Shown: in pieces, positions 27,618-38,301 of the stretch
How positions within the stretch are numbered: the first letter of the stretch is position 1
Layout of the letters: each line of letters begins with the position of its first letter
NCBI GenBank assembly: GCA_016871175.1
Contig: VFZL01000026.1
Span: 1-56,777 of the forward strand
Source of the DNA: Acidimicrobiia bacterium
GTDB taxonomy: Bacteria > Acidobacteriota > Vicinamibacteria > Vicinamibacterales > CAVVIG01
Direction: 5' to 3'
Length of the DNA: 56,777 nucleotides
The notes under the pieces: model-generated
The model's database searches: none
What the model was told of the DNA's origin: nothing
Seen by the model: the letters and a program-made list of their open reading frames with translations, nothing else
Made by a program: the position numbers and the translations under genes

Positions 27618-29252
27618 TCAGAGTCGGACGATCCACGCGTCCGTGACGGCTGGTACCTTGCGGATCGCCGCCACGGCCGTCTCGAGCGACGCGCCCGTGT
27701 CCTCGTCCACATTGACGACGCCGACGGCGCCGCCCTCGCCTCGTCCTAGCGCGAAGCTGGCGATGTTGACGCCGTGCCTGCCGAGGATGGTCCCGACCTC
27801 GCCGATGACGCCGGGTTGATCCTCGTTCGCGATGATCACCATGGTCCCAGCCAACGGGGCTTCCACGTTGATGCCGCGGACCGAGACGAGCCGGGGGCTA
27901 GTCGGTTCGAAGACCGTGCCCTCCGCCCACCGCTCACCGTCGCTCGTGTGGAGCTTGACCGAAACCAGGCTGGTGAAGTGTCGCGGACGGCTGCTGTGCG
28001 TTTCCACGATATCGATGCCGCGATCGCGCGCCGCGGCTCGTGCGTTGATCACCGACACGCCGCCCGACAGGATGGGACGCAACAGGCCCGCTGCCGCGCT
28101 CGCCGCCAGAATCTCCGTGCCTCGGTTTTCAGCGAGCGCGCCGTAGTACCGCAGCCCGAGCGTCTGCACGCGCACGGCACCGCCCATCTGCGAGGCGATG
28201 GTGGCGAGCGCGTCAGCCAATTTGATCCAGGGCTGGAGGCGCTGCAGCTCGTCTGGATGGATAGCCGGGAAGTTGACGGCGTTCCGCACCACGCCGTCGC
28301 GCAGAAAATCTCGAACGGCCGACGCGGTGTCGAGCCCAACCAACTCCTGCGCCTCCTCGGTGGACGCCGCGATGTGTGGCGTCGCGACCACCTGCGGCAT
28401 CTGCGGCAGCGCCCAGTCCACCGGGGGCTCCTTCTGGAAGACATCGAGTCCCGCGCCGGCGACGAGGCCCTTCTCGAGGGCGCGTCGCAAGGCGGCTTCG
28501 TCGATGAGATCACCGCGTGCCGTGTTGATGATCCGGATCCCCGGCTTCATCTTCGCGAACCGCTCGTCGTTGAGCATCCCTTTCGTTTCCGGTGTCGAGG
28601 GGAGATGGAGGCTGAGGAAATCAGACGAGGCGAAGAGGTCGTCCAGCGAGACCAACTCCGCACCGAAGCTCTCGGCGATGTCCTTGGCGATGAACGGATC
28701 GTGCGCGAGGATCCGCATGCCGAACGAGCGGGCGCGAACGGCCACCTCCTGACCGATGCGTCCGAGTCCGGCGATCCCGAGCGTCTTGCCCTTCAGCTCG
28801 ATCCCCGTGAACTTCTTCTTCTCCCACTTGCCATCCTTCATTGCCTTGTCGGCACCCGGGACCATCCGCGCGAGCGAGAGCATCAAAGCGACCGCTTGCT
28901 CGGCGACGCTGATGCTGTTCGCACCCGGTGCGTTGACGACGAGGATCCCGCGGCCGCTGGCAGCGGTCATGTCGATGTTGTCGACACCCGTGCCCGCGCG
29001 CCCCACGATCCGCAGCTTCGGCGCCGCGGCCAGCAGCTCTTTGGTGACCTTGGTCGCGCTGCGCACGATGAGGGCGTCGGCCTCGGCCAAATCCTTCGCC
29101 AACTCTTCGGGCTTACGCCCGCTGCGTGCGTCCACGTTCCACCCCTCGGCACGCAACAAGTCCAGTGCAGAAGTGGGCAAGTCGTCCGAGACGACAATGT
29201 TGAGTGAAGCAACGTCGGAGCGAGTGGAAGCGGCTGCGTGGCGATGATCCAT
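27618..29252 (-). CDS. serA: D-3-phosphoglycerate dehydrogenase
   Basis: SerA oxidises 3-phosphoglycerate to start serine synthesis. The 544-residue protein is of the long type: catalytic and NAD domains (NIVVSDDLPTSALDLL; LGIAGLGRIGQEVAVRA; INTARGDLIDEAAL; ATPHIAASTEEAQ), an intervening ASB domain, and a C-terminal ACT domain (GTMVIIANEDQPGVIGEVGT), which usually gives serine feedback control. ATG 29252 is the only start before the homology and adds about 17 poorly conserved residues. It converges on the lipid kinase gene with a 10-nt gap. Confidence 0.96.
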   Translation of the reverse strand: MDHRHAAASTRSDVASLNIVVSDDLPTSALDLLRAEGWNVDARSGRKPEELAKDLAEADALIVRSATKVTKELLAAAPKLRIVGRAGTGVDNIDMTAASGRGILVVNAPGANSISVAEQAVALMLSLARMVPGADKAMKDGKWEKKKFTGIELKGKTLGIAGLGRIGQEVAVRARSFGMRILAHDPFIAKDIAESFGAELVSLDDLFASSDFLSLHLPSTPETKGMLNDERFAKMKPGIRIINTARGDLIDEAALRRALEKGLVAGAGLDVFQKEPPVDWALPQMPQVVATPHIAASTEEAQELVGLDTASAVRDFLRDGVVRNAVNFPAIHPDELQRLQPWIKLADALATIASQMGGAVRVQTLGLRYYGALAENRGTEILAASAAAGLLRPILSGGVSVINARAAARDRGIDIVETHSSRPRHFTSLVSVKLHTSDGERWAEGTVFEPTSPRLVSVRGINVEAPLAGTMVIIANEDQPGVIGEVGTILGRHGVNIASFALGRGEGGAVGVVNVDEDTGASLETAVAAIRKVPAVTDAWIVRL

Positions 29253-29308
29253 GACTCTCGTGTGTTGTGTGTGGGCGAAGGCGGCGGAGCCTGCGGTTGG
29301 TCCTACAG

Positions 29309-29314
29309 TATAAT
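29309..29314 (+). promoter_or_regulatory. Isolated TATAAT between serA and icd
   Basis: A consensus -10 hexamer lies on the plus strand, with TATACT overlapping it on the minus strand (GGGATTATACTG). Neither has a clear -35. Transcription toward icd would leave a leader of about 195 nt; toward serA about 50 nt. Confidence 0.35.
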
Positions 29315-29335
29315 CCCGAGGTTCTGGTCGTCCCG

Positions 29336-29358
29336 ATCATCACGTGCCCTGTGATGGT
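29336..29358. promoter_or_regulatory. Palindromic operator-like site between serA and icd
   Basis: ATCATCAC (29336-29343) and GTGATGGT (29351-29358) form an 8-bp dyad with one G-T position around a 7-nt centre. Size and location suit a helix-turn-helix regulator site. The regulator is unknown. Confidence 0.35.
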
Positions 29359-29412
29359 GCAAACCGCTGAATTCCGCCTGTTGGCGTGTCACTGTGTGGT
29401 AAACGGGCGACC

Positions 29413-29433
29413 TTTTCCACAGAGTTTTCCACA
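29413..29433 (+). repeat. Two TTTTCCACA 9-mers, DnaA-box-like
   Basis: TTTTCCACA occurs at 29413-29421 and again at 29425-29433 in direct orientation, 12 nt apart. The 9-mer matches DnaA box variants (TTWTNCACA). They lie upstream of icd in an AT-richer patch of this GC-rich window. Confidence 0.45.
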
Positions 29434-29516
29434 ACTTCTGATGAAAACTGCCGGCGTGGTTCGGGGGATCTGACCTAATCAGAACACGCGCCAGAGCAGA
29501 GAAATCGGGGAACCCT

Positions 29517-30848
29517 ATGCCCAACTTCACCACGCTGACGCCGCCGTCCACTGGCACGGCGATCACCCGCCAGGCCGGACGACTCGTCGTGCCCGACGAC
29601 CCCATCATCCCATTCATCGAAGGCGACGGGACTGGGCCAGACATCTGGCGTGCCAGCGTCCGCGTGCTCGATGCCGCCGTCACGAAGGCCTACGGCGGGA
29701 AGAAAAGGATCAACTGGCTCGAAGTCTACGCCGGCGAGAAGAGCTTCACGAAGTTCAACACGTGGCTGCCCGACGACACGGTTGAGGCGTTTTGGCAGTA
29801 CTACGTCGGGATCAAGGGTCCACTCACCACGCCAGTTGGCGGCGGCATTCGGTCGCTGAACGTGGCCCTACGCCAGTTGCTGGACCTGTTTGTCTGCCTG
29901 CGCCCTGTCCGCTGGTACAAGGGCGTTCCTTCGCCGGTCAAGCACCCCGAGAAAGTCGACATGGTGATCTTCCGGGAGAACACGGAAGACATCTACGCAG
30001 GGATCGAGTGCGCCGCCGGCACTCCTGAGGCCGCCAAGGTCCTCGACTTCTTCGCCCGAGAGTTCCCCAAGGAGTTCAAGAAGATCCGCTTTGGGACTGA
30101 TCAGGCCTCGCGGGAGTGGCAGGCGGCGCTGGAGGGCATCGGTGCCCCGAAACGCGATGTCCCCGTGCAGGTGGGCGTGGGATTGAAGCCCATCAGCTAT
30201 CTCGGGAGCGAGCGGCTGATTCACAGCGCCATTGGCTACGCGGTGTCGAAGCAGCGGAAGAGCGTCACCCTCGTGCACAAGGGCAACATCATGAAGTTCA
30301 CCGAGGGGGCGTTCCGTGATTGGGGCTACCAGGTGGCGAAGCAGTTCTACGGCGCCGTCGAGATCGATGGCGGGCCGTGGTGCAGAATCCCCGACGGCAA
30401 GCCGGGCGCCGGCATCGTCATCAAGGACGCGATCGCCGACATCGCGCTGCAGCAAGTGTTGACTCGACCCGACGAGTTCGACGTGATCGCGACGCCGAAC
30501 TTGAACGGCGACTACCTCTCCGACGCCTTGGCCGCACAGGTCGGCGGCATCGGCATCGCGCCGGGCGGCAACATCAATTACGTCACCGGCCACGCCGTAT
30601 TCGAGGCCACGCATGGAACGGCGCCCAAGTACGCCAATCAAGACAAGGTCAACCCCGGTTCGGTGATCCTGTCGGGTGAGATGATGCTTCGGCACCTGGG
30701 GTGGCCCGAGGCGGCCGATCTCGTCGTGAAAGGTATGGACGGCGCCATCGCGTCCAAGCGGGTGACCTATGACTTTGCCCGGTTGATGGACAAGGCCACC
30801 GAGCTGAAGACTTCGGAGTTCGCGGACGAAATCATCAGGAACATGTGA
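29517..30848 (+). CDS. icd: NADP-dependent isocitrate dehydrogenase
   Basis: Icd converts isocitrate to 2-oxoglutarate in the TCA cycle. The 443 residues show [27 protein letters not shown] (Ser113, same number as the E. coli phosphorylation site), [28 protein letters not shown], and [20 protein letters not shown]. Lys and Tyr in APKYA correspond to the NADP-selecting pair of the E. coli enzyme. No aceK is in the window, so phosphorylation control is unproven. It is followed by mdh after 18 nt. Confidence 0.97.
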   Translation: MPNFTTLTPPSTGTAITRQAGRLVVPDDPIIPFIEGDGTGPDIWRASVRVLDAAVTKAYGGKKRINWLEVYAGEKSFTKFNTWLPDDTVEAFWQYYVGIKGPLTTPVGGGIRSLNVALRQLLDLFVCLRPVRWYKGVPSPVKHPEKVDMVIFRENTEDIYAGIECAAGTPEAAKVLDFFAREFPKEFKKIRFGTDQASREWQAALEGIGAPKRDVPVQVGVGLKPISYLGSERLIHSAIGYAVSKQRKSVTLVHKGNIMKFTEGAFRDWGYQVAKQFYGAVEIDGGPWCRIPDGKPGAGIVIKDAIADIALQQVLTRPDEFDVIATPNLNGDYLSDALAAQVGGIGIAPGGNINYVTGHAVFEATHGTAPKYANQDKVNPGSVILSGEMMLRHLGWPEAADLVVKGMDGAIASKRVTYDFARLMDKATELKTSEFADEIIRNM

Positions 30849-30866
30849 ATCGTTGAGGACTAGAGC

Positions 30867-31793
30867 ATGAATCGCAAAGTGACCGTTATAGGTGGGGCGG
30901 GGAACGTTGGATCGACCGTCGCCCGGTGTATCGCAGACAAAGAGCTCGCGGACGTCGTCATCGTTGACATCGCGGATCAGAAAGCGGCGGGCATTGCGCT
31001 GGACATGTACCAGTCGTGCCCGATCACGGGCTCGGATAGCCGGATCATCGGCGGGGCCGACTATGCGGCGGCGGCCAACTCCGACGTCGTGGTGATCACG
31101 TCCGGCGTCCCACGGAAGCCGGGAATGAGCCGAGACGACCTACTCAACGTCAACTTCGGCATCATGAAGGCGGTCACGGCGGAAATCGTCAAGCAGTCGC
31201 CACACTGCATCATCGTGCCGGTGGCCAACCCGCTCGACGCGATGTGCCAGGCCGTCTACCGGCTGAGCGGCTTTCCGCGGGAGCGTGTGATCGGCATGGC
31301 CGGCGTACTGGACTCGGCGCGGATGCGGACGTTCATCGCGATGGAGCTGAACGTGTCGGTGGAGAACATCCACGCCTTCGTCCTCGGGGGACATGGGGAC
31401 ACGATGGTTCCCCTTCCGCGCTATTCAACCGTCGCGGGCGTCCCGATCACCGAACTGCTGCCACCGGATCGGATCAAGGCCATCTGCGATCGGACCGCCA
31501 ACGGTGGCGCCGAGATCACCAAGCTGGTTGGCACCAGCGCGTGGTATGCCCCGGGTGCGGCCGCCGCCGAGATGGTCGAATGCATCCTGAAAGACAAGAA
31601 GAAGATTCATCCGTGCTCCGTCTTCCTGCAGGGCGAATACGGGATCAAGGATCTCTTCGTCGGCGTGCCAGTGAAGCTGGGGGCGAAAGGCTGCGAGCAG
31701 ATCATCGAGATCAGGCTCACACCGGAAGAAGACGCCGCGCTCAGGAAGTCCGCGGGCGCGGTGAAGGAGCTCACGGACGTGATCGGCGTCTGA
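30867..31793 (+). CDS. mdh: Malate dehydrogenase
   Basis: Mdh oxidises malate to oxaloacetate. The 308-residue LDH-like (tetrameric) type shows [26 protein letters not shown] with the NAD-selecting Asp, the substrate loop [11 protein letters not shown] with Arg as in malate rather than lactate enzymes, VANPLDAMC, and the catalytic [14 protein letters not shown]. It follows icd and converges on sdhB. Confidence 0.97.
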   Translation: MNRKVTVIGGAGNVGSTVARCIADKELADVVIVDIADQKAAGIALDMYQSCPITGSDSRIIGGADYAAAANSDVVVITSGVPRKPGMSRDDLLNVNFGIMKAVTAEIVKQSPHCIIVPVANPLDAMCQAVYRLSGFPRERVIGMAGVLDSARMRTFIAMELNVSVENIHAFVLGGHGDTMVPLPRYSTVAGVPITELLPPDRIKAICDRTANGGAEITKLVGTSAWYAPGAAAAEMVECILKDKKKIHPCSVFLQGEYGIKDLFVGVPVKLGAKGCEQIIEIRLTPEEDAALRKSAGAVKELTDVIGV

Positions 31794-31809
31794 ACCCGCA
31801 AGGGCTGGC

Positions 31810-31864
31810 AAGCCGGGTGGGCCCGTCGGCTGGGCAGGAGCGGGCTGGATGGCTCACCCGGCTT
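31810..31864. terminator. Bidirectional terminator-like inverted repeat
   Basis: AAGCCGGGTG (31810-31819) and CACCCGGCTT (31855-31864) form a perfect 10-bp stem around a 35-nt GC-rich loop, in the 84-nt gap between convergent mdh and sdhB. There is no U-tract, so Rho or structure alone would have to act. Confidence 0.5.
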
Positions 31865-31877
31865 CCCCTGAGCGAGT

Positions 31878-32639
31878 TCAAGGCACCTGCCTCCTGGGGC
31901 CCGTCACCGTCCGCAGCAACTTCGACACCGGATCGTAGAAGCGATCGACGACGCGCTCCTTGAGCGGAATGATGGCGTTGTCGGTAATGTGAATGTGCTC
32001 CGGGCACACCTTGGTGCAGCACTTGGTGATGTTGCAATACCCGATATTGTGCTTGTCCTTGAGATCCGGCACCCGGTCGGCGGTGTCGATCGGGTTCATC
32101 TCGAGGTTGGCGGCGTACACGAAGAAGCGCGGCCCGATGAACTCGTCGTGCTTGTTGTGGTCGCGTAGCACGTGGCACACGTCCTGGCAGAGGAAGCACT
32201 CGATGCACTTCCGAAACTCCTGGACGCGGTCGACATCCTTCTGCGCCATGCGCCAGGTGCCGTCTGGCGCGTCCGCCGGTCGCGGCGCGAACTTCTGAAT
32301 CGTCTGCTTGACCCGCATGTTCCACGAGACGTCCGTCACGAGATCCTTGATGGACGGGAAGGCACGCATGGGCTCGACGGTGACCGGCTCGTTGAGGTTC
32401 ACTTGACTGAGCCGCGTCATGCACATGAGGCGTGGTTTGCCGTTGATTTCGGCCGAGCACGATCCGCACTTGCCGGCCTTGCAGTTCCACCGCACGGCGA
32501 GGTCAGGTGCTTGTTCCGCCTGAATCTTGTGCACGACGTCGAGAACGACCATCCCGTCGGAGATCTCGGTCTGGTAGGGCTGAAAGGCACCGTCGCCATC
32601 CGTACGCGTGCGCCAGAGCTTGAACGTGGCCGTCGCCAT
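31878..32639 (-). CDS. sdhB: Succinate dehydrogenase iron-sulfur subunit
   Basis: SdhB passes electrons from FAD to the membrane subunit. The 253 residues hold ligands for three clusters: CKAGKCGSC with the later C of RLMC for [2Fe-2S], CIECFLCQDVC for [4Fe-4S], and CNITKCCTKVC for [3Fe-4S]. ATG 32639 overlaps the sdhA stop (TAATG). The frame is open further upstream but within sdhA. Confidence 0.96.
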   Translation of the reverse strand: MATATFKLWRTRTDGDGAFQPYQTEISDGMVVLDVVHKIQAEQAPDLAVRWNCKAGKCGSCSAEINGKPRLMCMTRLSQVNLNEPVTVEPMRAFPSIKDLVTDVSWNMRVKQTIQKFAPRPADAPDGTWRMAQKDVDRVQEFRKCIECFLCQDVCHVLRDHNKHDEFIGPRFFVYAANLEMNPIDTADRVPDLKDKHNIGYCNITKCCTKVCPEHIHITDNAIIPLKERVVDRFYDPVSKLLRTVTGPRRQVP

Positions 32640-34456
32640 TACGACTTCTGCTCCTCGATGACTGCCTTCAGGTAGTCGGGAATCGGTGGCAGCGGCACCC
32701 GCGAGAGCTCCATCGTGCCGTCCGCCGATCGCTTGACCATCATATTGACCGTGGAGAACTCGGCGATCTTGTCCGGACAGTCCTCCCGGAAGTGACCGCC
32801 CCGACTCTCTCGGCGTTCGATCGCCGAGCGCGCGATCGCCTCTGAGACCGCGAGCAGGTTCCGGAGGTCGAGCGCGGTGTGCCAACCCGAGTGGTACTCA
32901 CGGTGGCCGGAGACGCACGTGTTGGCCGCCCGCGCCTTCAGCGCCTCGATCCGGACCAACGCCTCCTGCATCTCACTCTCCGTGCGCACGATGCCGACGA
33001 GTGACTGCATGGTGTCCTGGAGGTCGGCTTGAATCTTGTACGGGTTCTCGCCGACATCGCCCCGCTCGAATGGCTCGAGCGACGACAGGATGGCACGGTC
33101 CACGGCGCCCTGATCCAGGCGGGTTGCGCCGCGCCCCCTGGCGAATTCCGCCGCGTACTCACCCGCGCGCTTCCCAAAGACGATGAGGTCAGACAGAGAA
33201 TTGCCGCCGAGTCGATTGGCGCCGTTGATGCCCGCCGCACACTCCCCGGCAGCGAAGAGCCCGGGAATCGTGGATTCCTGCGAGTCCGCGTCGACACGGA
33301 TGCCGCCCATGACGTAATGAGTGGTCGGCCCGACCTCCATTGGCTCCTTGGTGATGTCGAGATCCGCCAGTTCCTTGAACTGATGGTACATGCTCGGGAG
33401 CTTGCGTTTGATGTGGGCCTCGGAGTCCTTGATCTTTTCCTTGATCCAGGCGATGTCGAGAAACACGCCGCCGTGCGGTGAGCCGCGGCCCGCCTTCACT
33501 TCGCGATTGATGCAGCGCGCCACGTGGTCGCGGGTCAGGAGTTCCGGCGGGCGGCGTGCTGACTTATCGCCCTGTGTATAGCGCCAGCCTTCCTCAGGGT
33601 CCGAGGCCGTCTGTGGTTTGTAGTTGTCGGGGATGTCGTCGAACATGAACCGGCGGCCTTGGCTGTTCTTCAGGACGCCGCCTTCACCGCGGACCCCCTC
33701 GGTGACGAGGATGCCTTTGACGCTGGGCGGCCAGACCATCCCGGTCGGATGGAACTGGATGAACTCCATGTCAATGAGCTCCGCGCCCACCCGATAGGCC
33801 AATGCGTGACCGTCGCCGGTACCTTCCCAGCTGTTGCTCGTGACTTTGTATGCACGTCCGAGTCCACCGGTGGCGAGGACGACCGCCTTCGCCGAGAAGA
33901 CCTTGAACCGTCCCCGCTCGCGGTCGTACGCCACCACGCCCGCGGCGCGTCCGCCGTCGAGCAGCAGGTCGATGACGGTGTGCTCCATGTGGACCTGCAC
34001 GCCGAGGTACACCGTGTGATCCTGGAGCGTGCGAATCAGCTCGAGTCCGGTACGGTCGCCCACGTGCGCCAGTCGGGGATACCGGTGGCCCCCGAAGTTG
34101 CGCTGGTTGATCCGGCCATCGGGCGTTCGGTCGAAGACGGCGCCCCAGCCTTCGAGCTCACGCACACGGTCCGGCGCTTCTTTGGCGTGAATCTCCGCCA
34201 TCCGCCAGTTGTTCAGGTACTGCCCGCCCCGCATCGTATCGGCGAAGTGGACGCGCCAATTGTCGCGGTCGTCGTTATTGGCCATGGCTGCCGCCATGCC
34301 GCCTTCGGCCATCACGGTGTGGGCCTTGCCGAGGAGGGATTTGCAGATGAGCCCCACCGACACGCCACCGCGCGCAGCTTCGATGGCAGCCCGAAGACCC
34401 GCTCCCCCCGCGCCAACAATCAAGACGTCGTAGCTGAAGGTCGTGTGGTCCGCCAT
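32639..34456 (-). CDS. sdhA: Succinate dehydrogenase flavoprotein subunit
   Basis: SdhA oxidises succinate to fumarate. The 605 residues have the FAD fold VLIVGAGGAGLRAAIEAARG, a His in KAHTVMAEGGM for covalent FAD, EFIQFHPTGMVWP, the active-site THYVMGGIRVDADSQ and GANRLGGNSLSDLIVFGKRA. ATG 34456 overlaps the stop of the membrane subunit gene (TGATG). Downstream it overlaps sdhB. Confidence 0.97.
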   Translation of the reverse strand: MADHTTFSYDVLIVGAGGAGLRAAIEAARGGVSVGLICKSLLGKAHTVMAEGGMAAAMANNDDRDNWRVHFADTMRGGQYLNNWRMAEIHAKEAPDRVRELEGWGAVFDRTPDGRINQRNFGGHRYPRLAHVGDRTGLELIRTLQDHTVYLGVQVHMEHTVIDLLLDGGRAAGVVAYDRERGRFKVFSAKAVVLATGGLGRAYKVTSNSWEGTGDGHALAYRVGAELIDMEFIQFHPTGMVWPPSVKGILVTEGVRGEGGVLKNSQGRRFMFDDIPDNYKPQTASDPEEGWRYTQGDKSARRPPELLTRDHVARCINREVKAGRGSPHGGVFLDIAWIKEKIKDSEAHIKRKLPSMYHQFKELADLDITKEPMEVGPTTHYVMGGIRVDADSQESTIPGLFAAGECAAGINGANRLGGNSLSDLIVFGKRAGEYAAEFARGRGATRLDQGAVDRAILSSLEPFERGDVGENPYKIQADLQDTMQSLVGIVRTESEMQEALVRIEALKARAANTCVSGHREYHSGWHTALDLRNLLAVSEAIARSAIERRESRGGHFREDCPDKIAEFSTVNMMVKRSADGTMELSRVPLPPIPDYLKAVIEEQKS

Positions 34457-35277
34457 CAGAGGACCCTCACGTCGGACCAGATGCCCATCGAGCACAGCCG
34501 GACGTAGATGTCACTGAAAGCAACCGAGAAGAGACTGACGTAAGCAAAGAACTGATGGCGTCCGTTGAGTGCACTCGAGCAGTTGTAGCAGGCTTGGCTC
34601 ACGCTCGTCTTCGACACCTCGTCGAAACGGCCGCCGAACAGGTGCCGCAGCGAGTGGCAGCCCAACGCGTAACACGCGAGCAGGACGACGTTGACGGCGA
34701 GCAGGAGCGTCCCGAGCCCGATCCCGAACTGTTGTTGGCCGGTCGTCGGGTTGTCCCACCACAGGGCGAGCCAGACGTCATAGGTGAGGATCACGATGAA
34801 GATCAGCGCGATGTAGGCGAAGTAGCGGTGGACGTTCTGGAGCACCAGCGGGAACGAGCGCTCCCCGCGGTAGCGCGGTCCACGGGGCTCACCCACGGAA
34901 CACGACACCGGATCGGCCCAGAACGCCTTGTAATACGCGCCGCGGTAGTAATAGCACGTGAAGCGGAAGAGCCCCGGGAACGGGAGAATCAACAACGCCG
35001 GTGAGAAGGGCACGAACGCCGGCCACCAGTCTGGTCTTGGCCCGAACACCGCATGATGAGAGCTGCCCCAGAGCTCTGGCGAATAGAACGGCGACAGATA
35101 CGGACCGTAGGTGTAGTGCGCGTTCTGAAATGCGGCCCACGTCGCGTAGACGACGAAACTCCCGAACACAAGGAACACGAGCAGTGGTTCGACCCACCAT
35201 GCGTCCCGTCGGGAAGTCTCGCCGAACCGGCGAGGCACGATCGTGACGGGAACCGCTTTCACTGGCACTGCTTCCAT
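34456..35277 (-). CDS. sdhC: Succinate dehydrogenase membrane subunit, Sdh1-like
   Basis: The 273-residue protein is a single large membrane anchor with about five predicted helices (for example 31-50, 91-108, 148-170, 184-206 and 241-258). There is no separate sdhD. It carries many Cys and His next to or in helices: C108, C126, H150, C202, C207, H208, H212, C230, C233 and H241. Size and pattern resemble the mycobacterial Sdh1 anchor, for which a membrane-embedded Rieske-type cluster has been described. GGAGG lies 8 nt before ATG 35277. It is first in sdhCAB. Confidence 0.8.
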   Translation of the reverse strand: MEAVPVKAVPVTIVPRRFGETSRRDAWWVEPLLVFLVFGSFVVYATWAAFQNAHYTYGPYLSPFYSPELWGSSHHAVFGPRPDWWPAFVPFSPALLILPFPGLFRFTCYYYRGAYYKAFWADPVSCSVGEPRGPRYRGERSFPLVLQNVHRYFAYIALIFIVILTYDVWLALWWDNPTTGQQQFGIGLGTLLLAVNVVLLACYALGCHSLRHLFGGRFDEVSKTSVSQACYNCSSALNGRHQFFAYVSLFSVAFSDIYVRLCSMGIWSDVRVL

Positions 35278-35421
35278 GCACTAGCCTCCGAGCGAACCCA
35301 CCGCCCAACGTTGGCGCGCGGGGTTGACGAACGATGCCGACCAGTTTACGGGAGAACGCGCGGACGCCCGTCTGTGAGGGATCAACGGTGCGACAACGTC
35401 AGTGTATCGCAAGTGTTACGG

Positions 35422-35451
35422 TTGACGTCCAGACGAGAAGGCGAGTACCAT
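35422..35451 (+). promoter_or_regulatory. Sigma-70 promoter of sucCD-ndk
   Basis: TTGACG (35422-35427), 18 nt, TACCAT (35446-35451). Initiation near 35458 leaves a leader of about 10 nt to the sucC ATG at 35468. The 190-nt gap also serves the divergent sdhCAB, for which I find no convincing promoter. Confidence 0.65.
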
Positions 35452-35467
35452 TCTCGATCTCGCCGAC

Positions 35468-36628
<1,161 letters not shown>

Positions 36629-36636
36629 CGGACACC

Positions 36637-37509
36637 ATGGCTGTACTCATCGACAACCACACGCGGCTCATCGTGCAGGGCCTCACGGGGCGCGAAGGCA
36701 CGTTTCACGCGAGGCAGGCGGCGGCCTACGGGACCACCGTCGTGGGTGGCGTGACGCCCGGGAAGGGCGGCACCACGCATGAAGGCTGGCCCATCTTCGA
36801 TACCGTGCATGACGCGGTGGCGAAGACTGGCGCGAATGCGTCGGTCATCTTCGTGCCGCCGGCGTTTGCCGCGGACGCCGTCATGGAGGCCGCCGACGCC
36901 GCAATCGGGGTCGTGGTGTGCATCACGGAAGGCATTCCGACGCTCGACATGATGCGCGCGATGACGTTCCTGAAGTCGAAGCCGGCCACGCGTTTGGTCG
37001 GCCCGAACTGTCCCGGTCTCATCACCGCGGGACAAGCCAAGGCCGGCATCATTCCTGGTCACATCTGCCGTGAGGGGCGCATCGGGATCGTCTCGAAGAG
37101 CGGCACGCTCACCTACGAGGCGATTCACCAGCTGTCGCGACTGGGGCTCGGCCAGACGACGTGCATCGGGATTGGCGGCGATCCGCTCATTGGTACGACG
37201 CATATCGATGCGCTAGAGCTGTTTGCCGCCGACGCCCACACCGAGGCCGTCGTGCTGATCGGCGAAATCGGTGGCAGTGCAGAAGAGGATGCCGCCGCCT
37301 GGATCAAGGTCAACTTCAAGAAGCCCGTGGTGGCCTTCATCGCGGGGCAGACCGCGCCGCCAGGGCGCCGCATGGGCCATGCGGGGGCGATCATCGCGGG
37401 GGGCAAGGGCACGGCCGCCGAGAAGATGGCCGCGCTCACGGCGGCTGGCGTGAGGGTCGTCAAGAGCCCGGCGGACATGGGGCAGGCCGTGAAGGAGCTA
37501 GTCAGATGA
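36637..37509 (+). CDS. sucD: Succinyl-CoA synthetase alpha subunit
   Basis: SucD carries the phosphohistidine intermediate. The 290 residues show [49 protein letters not shown] and the catalytic [18 protein letters not shown] with the phosphorylated His. The stop overlaps the ndk start (ATGA). Confidence 0.97.
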   Translation: MAVLIDNHTRLIVQGLTGREGTFHARQAAAYGTTVVGGVTPGKGGTTHEGWPIFDTVHDAVAKTGANASVIFVPPAFAADAVMEAADAAIGVVVCITEGIPTLDMMRAMTFLKSKPATRLVGPNCPGLITAGQAKAGIIPGHICREGRIGIVSKSGTLTYEAIHQLSRLGLGQTTCIGIGGDPLIGTTHIDALELFAADAHTEAVVLIGEIGGSAEEDAAAWIKVNFKKPVVAFIAGQTAPPGRRMGHAGAIIAGGKGTAAEKMAALTAAGVRVVKSPADMGQAVKELVR

Positions 37510-37922
37510 CCGAGCGAACGTTGGCGATCATCAAGCCCGACGCGGTGGCGCGGGGCGTCTCGGGGAAGATCATTGCCCGGATCGAGGCCGAGGGGTTCGC
37601 GATCCGCGCCATGCGGCGCGTGGCGCTCAGCAAGAAAGACGCGGAAGGCTTCTACGCCGTGCATCGCGAGCGGCCCTTTTTCGGCAGCTTGACGGCCTTC
37701 ATGTCGTCTGGGCCCGCGATCGCGCTGGTGCTCGAGGCTCCTGAGGCCGTCAAGAAGTGGCGCCAGCTCATGGGCGCCACCGATCCGGCCAAGGCCGATC
37801 CAGGTACACTGCGGAAGGAGTTTGCGGAGTCCATAGAGCGCAACGCCACGCACGGATCGGATGCGCCCGAAACGGCTGCGTACGAGATCGGCTATTTCTT
37901 CGCGGGTATGGAGCTGAATTGA
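37506..37922 (+). CDS. ndk: Nucleoside diphosphate kinase
   Basis: Ndk balances nucleoside triphosphates by a ping-pong phosphohistidine mechanism. The 138 residues show [14 protein letters not shown], the [14 protein letters not shown] segment, [20 protein letters not shown] and the active-site [13 protein letters not shown]. It overlaps sucD, a pairing that channels the nucleotide made by succinyl-CoA synthetase. Confidence 0.97.
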   Translation: MTERTLAIIKPDAVARGVSGKIIARIEAEGFAIRAMRRVALSKKDAEGFYAVHRERPFFGSLTAFMSSGPAIALVLEAPEAVKKWRQLMGATDPAKADPGTLRKEFAESIERNATHGSDAPETAAYEIGYFFAGMELN

Positions 37923-38011
37923 GCGGGCGGCCCTAGCCGGCGCGTGCAGGGCCGGTGAGCCTTCCGACGGCGTCAGCTCGAGAACGGACCGGGGTCTCCC
38001 AAGGGACGACG

Positions 38012-38206
38012 ATGGGCAAGTTACTGTTGGTGCTCGGACTGGCCACCGCAGCTCTCGGCGCGCTCATCATGCTCGGGCTGCCGTTGTTCCGACTCCCAGG
38101 CGACTTCTCGGTCCGACGCGGGAACTTCTCGTTCTACGTCCCGCTCGTGACCTCGATTGTGCTGAGTATCCTGCTGACGCTCCTCATGAGTTTCCTGCGC
38201 CGCTAG
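38012..38206 (+). CDS. DUF2905 family small membrane protein
   Basis: The 64-residue protein has two hydrophobic helices (about 3-25 and 42-60) joined by [20 protein letters not shown], the conserved signature of DUF2905. The function of the family is unknown. ATG 38012 is preceded by AAGGGA about 6 nt away. It stands between ndk and dcd. Confidence 0.82.
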   Translation: MGKLLLVLGLATAALGALIMLGLPLFRLPGDFSVRRGNFSFYVPLVTSIVLSILLTLLMSFLRR

Positions 38207-38238
38207 CGAGGCGAGCCGCGCAGGCGATGAGGACAAGA

Positions 38239-38262
38239 CGAACCCGTGAACCTCTGAACCCT
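38239..38262. repeat. Octad repeats upstream of dcd
   Basis: CGAACCCG, TGAACCTC and TGAACCCT follow at exact 8-nt steps (38239, 38247, 38255), with a further AGAACCTT nearby. The unit is the same as at 3109-3132. Confidence 0.5.
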
Positions 38263-38301
38263 GGTACAGAACCTTCGCACCTCAGCCGCAGGTACCGACG
38301 A

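Noticed and set aside
27774-29207. 477-codon plus-strand open frame
   Set aside because: Antisense to serA; no motif, and composition is typical of a mirror frame.
29253-29516. Chromosomal origin of replication at the serA-icd gap
   Set aside because: Only two DnaA-like boxes, no long AT-rich unwinding segment and no dnaA, dnaN, gidA or parAB nearby.
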